A stretch of 64,000 nucleotides of DNA from NCBI RefSeq assembly GCF_003073045.1, contig NC_037597.1, forward strand, positions 2,542,190 through 2,606,189, read 5' to 3'. Source of the stretch: Pomacea canaliculata. Its lineage: Eukaryota; Mollusca; Gastropoda; Architaenioglossa; Ampullariidae. The notes under the pieces were generated by a model, which was not told the DNA's origin, did not search any database, and was given only the letters and a program-made list of their open reading frames with translations. Positions 29,879 through 41,800 of this stretch are shown here, in pieces (the stretch's first letter is position 1; each line of letters begins with the position of its first letter). A program made the position numbers and the translations under genes.

Positions 29879-32800
29879 GAAAGTTAAAACATGTATAATG
29901 TAGTATATCTTCAATTTTGACCATTTCAGCAGGTTTTGCTTCTGTTACAGTTTATTAATTTATGTGTATTTGATGCTGTTTTAACTTTTTATTGTTTTAT
30001 GAGGCAGCTATGTCTTCAGCTCAGGAAGCAGAAGACTGAGTTTTTAAAACACTGGCTCTGTAGATGTGTACTGCAGCATAATTCCCCAAGCTGTTATCAT
30101 GATTATATTCACAATGTGAATCTTGACATGTTTCATTCTGAGTCATTCTCAGTATTTTTGTGATTTGTCAGTTGTGAGAATGTTAAGCGTTCTACCTGCT
30201 GGTGCCAGTTTTGCATGAAATTCAAAGTCAAAACCTGAATTTCTTCAACCGAAGCAAACATGATTTGTTGATTTAGAAAGCATTTCTATAAGCACGAAGA
30301 AGCTTACAGTCTTCATGTAGGCATAAAACAGCTCGCGAATAGATTGTTGAAAGTTTAGAAATAATCTGGATGAAAGACAGTGACCAGACCACATAAAGCT
30401 ACTTATCACATACATACGTGTTCAAAAGCCCTAGGACTAAACCAGTAAAGGGCATAGTTGGTGACCTGAAAGGAGCAGACAGAATTCCCCTTATGTAATA
30501 TTTGTCATCAGATAATTGTAGTGACATTTGACAATGTCAACTGCTTGATGGTCTGTAGGTCTCCTTAGGCCGAGTAGTAGTGAAGAAAACATTTAAACAG
30601 TGTTGTCAAGGTTTTGTGGATGATGATTCCTTAAATTTGAGTGATGATAAGATGGAAGTGTTAATTGTTTTGTGCTAAGCATTAACTGACTGCTATAATA
30701 ATACTAATACTAAAAAAAATATAAAGCATCCAATCGTTACAACAATTTATGATGTACACATGAACAAGTGTTGTTGAATATGACACTTAGGTTCTTGGCA
30801 GAGCATTGTCAAATTAGAGGGGGAGGAGTGAGAGAGAGAAAGAGATCTAGGAAGTTAAGCATGCTTTTGGCATGTGTCAATAAGCGTGGCTTGGGAAATA
30901 GCACATGCTGTGGGCTACATGTGGTGACAAGAAGCTGGACCTGTTTCACTCCATCATAAAGGATGTGTACACGTCACTGCCACTAGGCTGCTTGGATCAT
31001 AACCTGGTCAGCCTTGTCCCCTGTTACCTGCCCCTCATACAGTGTGTAACAACCATGAAAAAACTGGTGGGTCATCAGTGCAACAAAGGCTGTGTTCATT
31101 TGCTGCAAGATTGTTTTGAGACTACAGCCTAGAATATGTTAACACTTCATCAATGTTACCGAACTATGTTACTGATCATATTAATTTTTGCAAAGGTTCT
31201 GTTGTAACAAAGAAAACTGGGGAGTAGAGATTTTTAACAAGATGACAGAGCAGGAGCTATGCTAACCCTGACATTTTACAAGTTGCTCACTCATATAGCA
31301 CCTGGTCCTGATATAGTAGAGCCTTCAATCTTAAGGTGCTGTTTTAAGTTGCTAAAAATTTTAATTATTATTGGTAACATCTCTTTTTAAAAGTTCTTTT
31401 CCCATACTCTGGAAAACATCCTTTATTGTACCAGTCCGAAAGTGCTGTCACAGGACTGAAGAGTCTCCATCCAGGTGCTTTAACCTCTGCTGTCATCAAA
31501 GTTTTTAAAAAGCAAGTTCTCAGATGTTTACAAGTCCTAGTTCAGTAAATAAACACAGTGTAGAAGATGCTGTTTTATACATCTTAAAAGATATTTATGC
31601 ACATCTGGAGTACCCGAACACCAGTACTGATTTAATGATTTTTGCTTCTCATAGCTTTTAATAGAATATAATTCCATTTGCTTGTTCATGAGCAAATTCA
31701 GATGAATATTGATGCCTTAAATGTAGCAGATTTTAGAATAAACTAATAAACCTCAATTTATCTGAATCTCTAATGATGCTATTCTGGTACTTTGTACCCA
31801 AATAAATTGGTTCAAGGGACAAAGAAATGAAGACTGACCCCTAGTTAAATTTGCAGATAACACAGGGCTTATTTCCTAATTTCTGATGACTCTTACTATA
31901 GAAATTTCCTTAAGGAGATTGATTACTTTGCTGCATTATGTGATGATAATTATTAGAGTATAAAAAAAAACAACAAAAGAAATGATTGTTGATTTTAGGA
32001 AGGGCAGGGTTGTTTTTGATGAAATATTTGTTGGAGGAAAAGTAGTAAGAAGCGTGGACTGTTACAAATATTTAGGTCCAATGATCCATGATAAACTTAG
32101 GAAAACTCATAATAGATAGATAACGTTAGTAAGAAAGTGTAGATTATTGCAGCAGTGCACTGTGAAGACTTCCTGACTTCTGAAGATTTAAAATACAGCA
32201 GGCAGAATTGTTACTTGTACAAAAGTCACTGGTGTTCTGCAGTTACTCAACTGGCTTCCAATACAAAAGCGTAATGTCCACAAGATCCAGCTAACACTGC
32301 TATTGTGCACGAGAAAACGACGACAGACTATTTGCGGGTGATCCGTTTTTGCCTTCTGGCTCCAGAGGCCACACACACACCACGGACGTGTAAACAAGTT
32401 TGTGCAAACAAAGCGTTTAAGATTCGGGGGATACGGATCGTCAAAATGCAGCTCCCATGTTGAAGTTGAACCAGCAGCTTTCAACTCACCACAAACCCCT
32501 TTTTATTCTTTTCCCCCAAAATGCATTTTACCACTTCTTCTGTCGTCCTGATAGTTTATCCAGTTTCTCCATTGAGTATATGGAGCTAGATACCTGCATC
32601 ACACATTGGTCGGCAGCTCTCGCTCGTGTATAAACAATGATTACGTCCCCTGTGTTACAAATGACGATTTCCGGTCGACGTCCAGTGAGGTAATCGAGAT
32701 AATCAACAAAGAAAGTTGCGACTACATTAAGAGGAAACGGACAGATATTTCGCTGCATACAGTGAAGACGTGTGTTGGCTATTTATGTTCACAACTAAAC

Positions 32801-32882
32801 ATAGGTCTCAGATGGCATCAACTAGTTTTTGAGTTTTGATTTACCGCAGCCTGCAGGTCACAGATTGTGCAAAACCATCAAC
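29879..32882. other. TEDC1-UBR intergenic region
   Basis: Three kb. The first part is TEDC1 3' untranslated sequence. From about 30,890 to 32,180 there is a decayed CR1/Rex-like LINE in the plus orientation. From about 32,270 to 32,880 CpG steps become more frequent ('aaaacgacgaca', 'ccacggacgtg', 'ttccggtcgacg'), which fits the promoter and 5' untranslated region of the UBR gene. The short open frames here have no family match. Confidence 0.5.
30890..32180 (+). mobile_element. CR1/Rex-like LINE ORF2 remnant
   Basis: Segments in order on the plus strand: an endonuclease C-terminal block ('LDLFHSIIKDVYTSLPLGCL' followed by DHNLVSLVP), 'APGPD' in the reverse-transcriptase finger region, 'LWKTSFIVPV', 'NKHSVEDAVLYILKDIYAHL', and near 31,980 'MIVDFRKGRVVF' followed by 'VDCYKYLGPMIHDKL'. 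This is the standard order of the CR1/L2/Rex group. It is internally deleted and full of stops. It is oriented with the flanking genes and lies between TEDC1 and UBR. Confidence 0.8.
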
Positions 32883-35800
32883 ATGGCGCAGGCAAAAAAC
32901 GCATATTTTGCACAGGTACCAAGTTTTCGACTAGAAACCGTCATTGAGGTAGGTGTCTTATCTCTCTGTGTCCTTTCTAAGCCCCTGTCTGTATTGTATT
33001 CCAGTTTGCTGTGAGCCCTTTGGTTATCATTCCCTTATATACATTTCGTGATTGTCGTTGGCATCGACAGATTAATATGAGCAGTATAACACCAATGTCA
33101 ACAATCGCAGCAGTGAATAAGCAAAAGTATGACTCGGTCATTTGGAATTGCTTTAGAGATTTTAATAAGAATTCCCGTAATTTTGCAACAGACGTTTCTG
33201 GGAACAATGTTAATTGTTGATGTTTTTACTTTCAGTATAAGAAGAATTAAAAGTATACATAAGAACTTGCTTCAGTATTTGTATTTTAGTGGCTATTTTA
33301 AAGAAATTTAAGCAATTATAAATCATATGCAGCAATAATTTTACAGAGTGTTTATTATCCTCATAAAAGTGAAAGTAATTTTTGTGGAATAATTAACTTC
33401 TGTCCATTTTGCATTACAGGAGTGGAATGCTGCATACGAGAAAGGAGAACTTTCAAGAGTGCTGAAAACTCATTGGGCACTATATGTGCCTGCAGTTTTT
33501 TCATGTGGTCATGATTCTGAAAAAGAGCAACGAAGAGCAAACACCTTTCTGTTCCATCCTTTAGAGACTTTCTTTTGCAGTGGAGATCCTATAACTACTT
33601 TTCAGGAGCTGAAAGATAGGGATAACCCATCCCAGATTTGTGGACATGTCTTTCGGAGTGGAGAGCCAACATACTCCTGCCGGTACGTTAATAAATAAAA
33701 TTCGTTTTGTTTAAAAATGGGGACTTACATAAATCTTATCATTGGATCTGACAATCAAAACTCAGAAACTGATAGTTTATAATCATCTGCCAGTTAACAG
33801 CCTACTAACAGTAAAAACATTTCAGAGATGAGCCACAGATTAACAGGTTGGCATATTGACCTTGGGATGCCCAGACCTATGTGTTAGATCTATGCATCTT
33901 CAGTTTATTAAGATATTTACCACATTACATCATTGAATTATTTTGCCCATTGTTTTGTTGTGATCAAATATATATTTTTTAAAATCGTGAAATAACCAGA
34001 TAGCCCCCTTTTGCTTTGAATGAACTCCTTTTCTTCTTTTGAGGAGACATATGGGCAAATGGGTCTCTTTCTGAAATCCTGGCCTTTTGTAAAATGTTAA
34101 GTAAGTGTATTAAGTGCATTATGTAAGTGCATATGTAAAGGGAGCAAAAATAGAATAGAGGCTTTTAAATATGTTCATGCTGCTTGCTTGTAGTTTGAAA
34201 AATCATTATTTCCAGGGATTGTGCAAATGATCCTACCTGTGTCCTGTGCATCAGCTGCTTCCAAAAGAGCAAACACAGGAGCCATAAATACAGGGTAAGG
34301 CAGTTAAAATGGGCAAAGTTGCAAAAGTTCTTGCCTGGTGCATTTTTTTAACAAGAAGAAACAGTAAATTTATGTGGGGTTATAAATGTGGTTTATTTGA
34401 ATACATGCAGATTTAAAAGTCCTTTATTAAGTCAGATTGAGATGACAAATCTTTCTTTGGTTGCTGGGCAAGATAAGAGTGAAAGCACAGTCATGTGCAT
34501 GAAAAATCATTAAAACATTGAGAAATACGTTAGATTACACCACTCCAGTCTCCCATCAAAACATCTGACATTCACATACAAAACACTTACATACATATGA
34601 GTAGATGCCAGCATGCATCTTTTTTACTCAAGTTTTTTTTAAAGGCATTTTGGATTACACTATTGATATGTCAGCTAGTCTTAAAGTAGCACTAAAATTC
34701 TTGAAGATGTTGATATGGCACCAATTCATCTTGCCAGTTGGAACAGCATCTTCAGTACACCTGGAAAATGACTGTTTAATTTTTTTTTGTGAGACTTCAT
34801 TCTGTCATGTGAATCTTACAGTATGTTTACCACTCTTCAGAGCAGAGTTTTTGACTTGCTGTCACTTTTCCAAGATGTTATTTTTCAACCAAAAGTACAA
34901 CCTATCATCTGTGTTGATTTTTTTGCTCTGTTGTAATGTTTTCCATTTATTGTTGACATAGTAAATGTAATTTTTACTCCTCCCCCAATATATATGAAAA
35001 TATAATTTGGCATGCAGATGAGTACCTCAGGAGGTGGAGGATACTGTGACTGTGGAGACCCAGAAGCATGGAAATCAGATCCAGCATGTGATGAGCACAA
35101 GGCTAACTCATCTTCTAAGAAAGATAAGGTATGTGTGGCTAATTGTTAACAGCTCTGTTCAGAATAATAAACACAGAAGTTAATTGTTTAGCAAGGTGTT
35201 TAGAAATATCATGTTATTCTCAGTTCTTGTTCTTGTTATTTGGTTCCTCTTTGAGTTTTTTGCATTTGATTTTATTATTTGTCAGTACTGTTTGTTTATT
35301 CTTTTATAGTTCATATGTTATTTGTTTTTCTGTCCCTCGTATGCTGTCCATATTTCGTTTTTGTTGTTAGGCGCTAAGAACATGCTCCTTAGGAGTGTGA
35401 GTATGTGCTTTACAAATTTTGCATTTATTATTATTATTAGAAACAAGATACAAAGAACCAGATCAGGCCAGACTGAGATGTGACTTGCAAATTACAAAGT
35501 GACTAGACCCAAGGGTATTAAGTGTAAGACAGGCCTTGTCTGGGATTAATAGGTCAGAATGCTTGATTGGAAGGTAAATCTGTATGCGATTGTTGTTTTA
35601 ACAGATTTTTTTTCATGCAGACCTTTTAAAAAAATTGAAATCTCTGCATGTGCTTTGACAGAATATTCTCCAGACTGTGCATTCTTGTGTCCTGATGATG
35701 CAGTGAGAATGTTTTTCTTTGGCAAGCATATATGTGTAGCATATGCTAGTTAATGAGTCGTCTGCCACTCTGTGGAATATATTTTTAACAATACCTGCTG

Positions 35801-38800
35801 CTTAAAATTGTGAAGAGTCTTTTTATTGAAATAAAGGTTGGTGTAACCTCTGCCCTTGTAGATTACCTCCCTTGCCCATGGGTCGGTGTTTAGACACCTG
35901 CCAGCAAGCTTATGAACATTATTAACTTATTGATATTCTCTTGCACTAATTGAGTTGTATAATACGTTTGCCTCTTATTCCACATTTATGTGAAGACAAA
36001 AAATATTAAAAAACCCCAGAAATTTACAAGAAATATTGGGCACAGTATAAATTCTTAGGGAGCCCACAGGCAAATCTTTTGTGTTTTGGTGAGAGAAAGA
36101 ACATTGCATACTTTCTGCATGCAGCATAAAGTGTTCTGTTACAAGGATACATTATTTGAAAGCCTTGTATAAAAGCTGTAATTTGTGCGTCTGAAGCTGG
36201 AAAGTTGGTTTTTCTGCCAGAAAAAGTTTTAGTTGTTGACTGTAGTTAGCCAACTGATTGATCTTCAGGATTATATGTGTCACATTTTGCTATTCTTCAT
36301 TGCTCAACTGAGAGTAGAAGTCCAGCACTACATATCTCTTTCCTAGGCTTTTCTCTTTCTTTATTCCAAGTAAACTCTATATTCCTCAATACCAATTCTA
36401 ATGTTCTGCACAATGTGAGAGTTGGGCATCCTGTTCTCCTATTCACCTGAGGGTTACAGTCAGGGAAGCTGATGGCCCAGTGGGTAGAGCACTGGTATCT
36501 GAAGCTAGAGGCATGCCAGTTTTACATCTCTGTGGCATAGAAAATTTACCCTAATTGACCAGCTGTCAGGAATGGATACCTGACTCCATAGAGGGCTGGT
36601 GAAGGTAAGGCAGCAAGGAAAGGAAAATGGGCATCACCTTCACATAAATCTGGATCCAGGAAAATTATGGCCTCTTTAACCTTTCTCTCCAATGACAAAA
36701 AAGAAGGTCATGGGATCACTTTTTTTTTTATTGTTGTTGTTATGGGCATGAACTAGAATACTGGTTGACTTTCTGCAGGATATATCTTGTCCACTTCCTC
36801 TTCTTCTTTTGATGGTCTTGATGATGTTTTTTTTTTTTTTTTGGGAAAGCCTTACTTAAACTTTTTGATCAGAAATTTGTCCTGACCATCTAACATACAG
36901 AATTTGAATAAGACAGGTGTTGGTGATAACCTGTAGCTTGAATTCCAAGCTCTTAGTGTGTCTTAAAATTTAAGACCCATGCAGGTCTGAACTTCTGTCT
37001 CCTGTTACGGTTTAAGAGCAGAAAAAAAAATTCTGTATTACTACAATAACAAAAAATTAATTTGAATTTCAGGATTCATTGGCCATGCTTCCAGAAGCTT
37101 TCAAGGATCGAATATCAGAAGTGTTTTCAACAGTGTTGAAGTACATTGTAGACTTGCTGACTTGGAATGATGGCATCCATCTGCCTGAGGGTCTTCAGCC
37201 AGAGGGTGAAGTTGGTGATGACTGCCATTGCATGCTCTTCAATGATGAAGTACACACCTATGAACAGGTTAGCATTGCTGTTATTCTAACCTTTCCATGC
37301 TTATAGAGCTGCTACTAATCGCCCTTTGGGATAAATAAAATCTTATCATTTGTGCTCATTTATGACTTTTTAGTATGTGAGCTTAGGTTACAAAAATGAC
37401 TATTTAGGTTTAGGAGACTTTCCATAGGGATACAGTTTCTATTTTTCACACAGGTAAGTAAGAGAGATTACCCAAGTTAAATCTTCATCTGCCTTGCTAT
37501 AGTATGTATAAATGCCATTGAAATTAGAATTTTCCCTTGTACCTCACCCTACATAGATTGTTACATTTATACAGTAACTTTAACAGAAAATTATTTTCTA
37601 ATCAAGTTCATAAATCTTAAAAAGGCCAAAATCCTACATTTCTCTATGCAGGTGATTACTACACTGCAAAGAGCAATTGACTGCACCAAACGACAAGCTG
37701 TTGATTTGGCTACCATTGTTGATCGGGAAGTAAGTTGTCATTTCTTCACACCACTTAACTGCAAATTACAAAATAAAATAATGATACTTGTGCGTTGTGA
37801 ATCCTTGGATGCACTCATATTCTAACTCCTAGGCACAATTTTTTAATATTATATTACTTCTAAAACTCTATCAGTTTCTGCTGTTTAAAAAAATGAAAAA
37901 GATAGAAATGTAAAGTATAATTCTTCTAATAGTACTAAAGAGGAAAAATTAGATTTTTTTTCTTCCTGTATGTAGGTTGTGTATTTTTTTTTATAATCAC
38001 TAATGATGTTTCTAATATGTCATTGTCAAAACGTTGTTTGGACACAGTATACCCCTCAACATTTTAACATTGTTAAGTTGAATAATCCATTCCAGAAGAA
38101 ACTGCACCACAAACCCCACAGATATGATTAATACCTAAAATAAAACAAAATGTTAGATTATAAATTCCTAATTGCTGCAGCATTTTGGCATTAGACAAGG
38201 GTGGGCTGGTTGGTTTGGCGATTCTGCACTGTGAGGGGAGAGGAATTGGGCAGCCAGGGCATCCAGGAGAAAAAAATCCCTGACCTATGAACAGATGTCA
38301 CATATAGAGAGCCTGAACCAGGAACTTTTAGTTCTGACTCCATTGTTTTCTTTGGTACACTGCTGGATGTCCATAAGGTACTTGGGGCAAGAGCACACAA
38401 ATGCTTTGCCTTTTCGAAGAGAAGTAAATCCTAGTGGAGTAAATGCTCAGCAATAACTACTTGATTGCTTCCTCATAATCCATTCATAAGAATTTCCTTT
38501 ATGGGCCTTTGGAGACTCTACAGGAGACTACTGAATTCATGTCAATAACCTTGTATTTGGATCAGCACATTGATGAAAAGGTCTTAAAAAGACACCAGCC
38601 AGTTGGTGAGCTGGCACAATATGTTAATTAGGGGTAGTCATGGACATTGTGATTTCATAGTTTTGGCCCCATATTGTGCATTGTGATATTTGTATAACCT
38701 TGATAACAAAAGGAGTTTATTCACTGGGATTTGGTGCAGTGGTATCTTTGGTCATCCTGGTCTTTTGAATTTTTTTCTTTGGTTTGTTATTGAAGTCTCA

Positions 38801-41800
38801 TGATTTAAAAAAATCAGTAAAAATAATTTTCCCTTAAATTTAGAATCAAGATGTACAGGTGATTCTTGAAGGACATTAAGAACATTGCTGGGTGTCAGAC
38901 AAGGATAAACTCAACAAAAACATTGTGCCAATCACAAGATAATTGCCATCTATTTAAGCACTCACTCCAAACTGATGTAAAGCTGTATCTCATACATTGT
39001 GTATAATGCTCTGTATACTTTGATTGACTTTTAGTTGTAAGTAAACTTTTATGATCTTTAGGGTCGCTCATCTGTGAAGCAAGGAACATTTAATGAGTGT
39101 GAAAAAGTGAGCGAGATGATAAAGGTTTGTATTATTATTATGACTTGATTCTTGCCTGATGGGTATAGGGGAAAGATTTCATAGTTAGAAAGAAAAGCAC
39201 TTTTTGTTAACATAGAAAAAAATCAACTAAAAATTCAGTTCTCCAAAAAAAATTCTGCATTTTGTTTACAGTTAGCAGTAGTTGTTGGAGGTTTGCTGAA
39301 AATTATAACCAGTTTATTGCTTTTAACTGCCACGTAGCAAATGGGTAGGGGACACTTAACATTTTAACAATAATGTTCAGAGTTGATTACTATTGGTTCT
39401 GTAGCAGTTTCACTGTAGTTAGACTGTTGTAGTCTGTTTCCATTAAGATTTTCTCTTGTAATATGTGAAGGTTTGCTCATTGGTTACAACATCTGCATCT
39501 TTTAAAGACGTATAACTATGAGATAATGACTCGAAGATATGCCAATAAATCACTGTTATGATGATGCAACAAAATAGAACATTACTAAATATATAAATTT
39601 TGGCACTTATATTACAGCGGAGTACATCTCGGCATGGTAGCAAACCACTAAAGGTCATGGTTATGCACAACTTAGTGGTAGCTCATCAAACTTTTGTGTT
39701 ACGCTGCATTGATTGGCTGCAGACCATTATTAACAAAAGTGGTATGTTTTATTTTCTTTGGATATGATAACTGACATTTTTATTGAAACATTTTTATTTG
39801 GTCTTTTCTGAAGTTTCTAAAGTTTCTGTATTTTGGGTATTCTTTTGTGACCTTGGGTATTTTGAGCAGAAAAGATTTAGAATGCTAGCATCCATCATTT
39901 AGGCACATTGTGTTTTTACCCCTTAAAAAAACCTCCTTACTGAAGCTACAAGTAATGAGTACTGTAAATTGTTGAAAATAATTTATCATTTTCATTTTAC
40001 ACTTAATGCAAGCTGAAGAAACTGTTATTTTAACATTTATTAACTTTGTTTTGGTGTTCCAGAAGGACTGCGCCATCTTTTTTGTCTTATTTCAATGCAA
40101 CCAAGGCATACAGGTGATTCGCTGATGGAACACTTAATTATGGCAGACACACAGCTCTGGAAAAGTGAGCATCCGTTGGTTATATTACACCTGATTTAGT
40201 GTTTTTGGTGACCGAATTGTTTAAGTATGGGCTAAAGTAAGTTTCTGCTAGCAGTTCCTCAGCAAAGAACAGATTGGCTTCAGAGCAGGTAGGAGCACAG
40301 CTGAGCTGATGTTCAGCTGTTGTGTCCTGATAAAGATTTTAGTGGGACTTCTATCACAGCATCATCAACTTTAAAAAAGCTTTTGAGAGTCTGGCTTGAG
40401 GAGCTATGGCATGTAATGTGAAAATTCAGCATCAAAGAGGGTCTCATCCAGATCACCAAAGTGCTGTATAAGAGCTTAGTGAGCACGGTGCTACTGGACT
40501 AGCAAATGGGAAATTTATTTAACATAACAGTAGGCATCTGTCAAGGGTGCCTCCTGTAGCCTGTACTGTTCAACATCTTTTTGCCTGTAGTCAACACTAA
40601 ACATAGAGAATGAACAACAGTTCAAATTATTTGGATGCTGACAGTCTGCATTTCTCATAATTTTGAAAAACTGCTACTTTAGCATGAGAAATGCAGACTT
40701 TCAGTGTCCAAATAACTTAAACTGTCGCTCTTTGGTGTTGACAGCTGGCAATGTTGTGAATGGTGTACCAACGTGACATAGTACACCGTTACCAGTGCTT
40801 GTTGATCACAGGTGTAAATCACGTACTTTGGTAGCAGATAATTAATTAACGGATCGGTTTTGGAGGCTGAAAATTTACAGATTAGGTTTATATCACCTAT
40901 ATCTACTGATACTTGCAAAATCACAAACCATTCAGGTTGGTCTTTCAGTGAGTGGTTTGAAAAGCTAAAAACCTTCGACAAATTTTCAAATGGGTTGTAA
41001 AAACAAAGGCCTTCTCAGAAACAGCTGGAAACCTTGGCTTGAAGGTCAGCACAAAAAAGACTAACAGTATGAGAGTGAACGCCAGAGTCCAAGACAGCAT
41101 CAAACTAAATGGAGAAGAGATTGAGGAAGTTGACAGTTTCACCTATCTTGGGTCCAAAATGTCAAACAATGGGGATGCGGAGGTGGAGATTCGAGCCCGA
41201 CTGGCGAAAGCCAGTCAGGCCTTTGCCTCACTCAGGAGCACATGGAAGGCAAAAAACATCAGCCAGAAGATCAAGCTGAGAATCTTCAAGTCAAATGTGA
41301 TCAGCACCCTCCTTTACGGATCAGAATCTTGGAAGATGACCAAAACCATCAGTAACAAGCTTGACGTCTTCCAAAACAGATGCCTCAGGCGCATACTTAA
41401 CATCTTTTGGCCAAACACCATCACCAACGAAGAACTCCACCGAAGAAGTGAAACCGAGTCCATCACCACGCAGGTTCAACGAAGGCGTTGGCGATGGATC
41501 GGACATGTGCTCCGCCAGCAGACAGCAGACCTTTCCAGAGTCGCCCTACGATGGACTCCAGACGGCCGAAGAAAACGAGGCCGCCCAAAGGAAACTTGGA
41601 GAAGAACAGTGGAAAGGGAGATGAAAGGAAAGGGCTGGACATGGGGTCACCTAGAGCGGGTTTCAGCCGATCGACATCGGTGGCGGACTCTGGTTGAGGC
41701 CTTATGTGCAACCTGATGCACAAAGAGGAATAGATAGATAGATAGTAAAATGGTGAACTGGCAACAGACAAAAGCCAAACAGGTCTTCCAAACTCGGTTT

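Noticed and set aside
34605..34961. A 118-codon open frame in UBR intron 3
   Set aside because: No homology, not needed for the UBR frame (exons 3 and 4 join in phase), and composition is that of T-rich intron.
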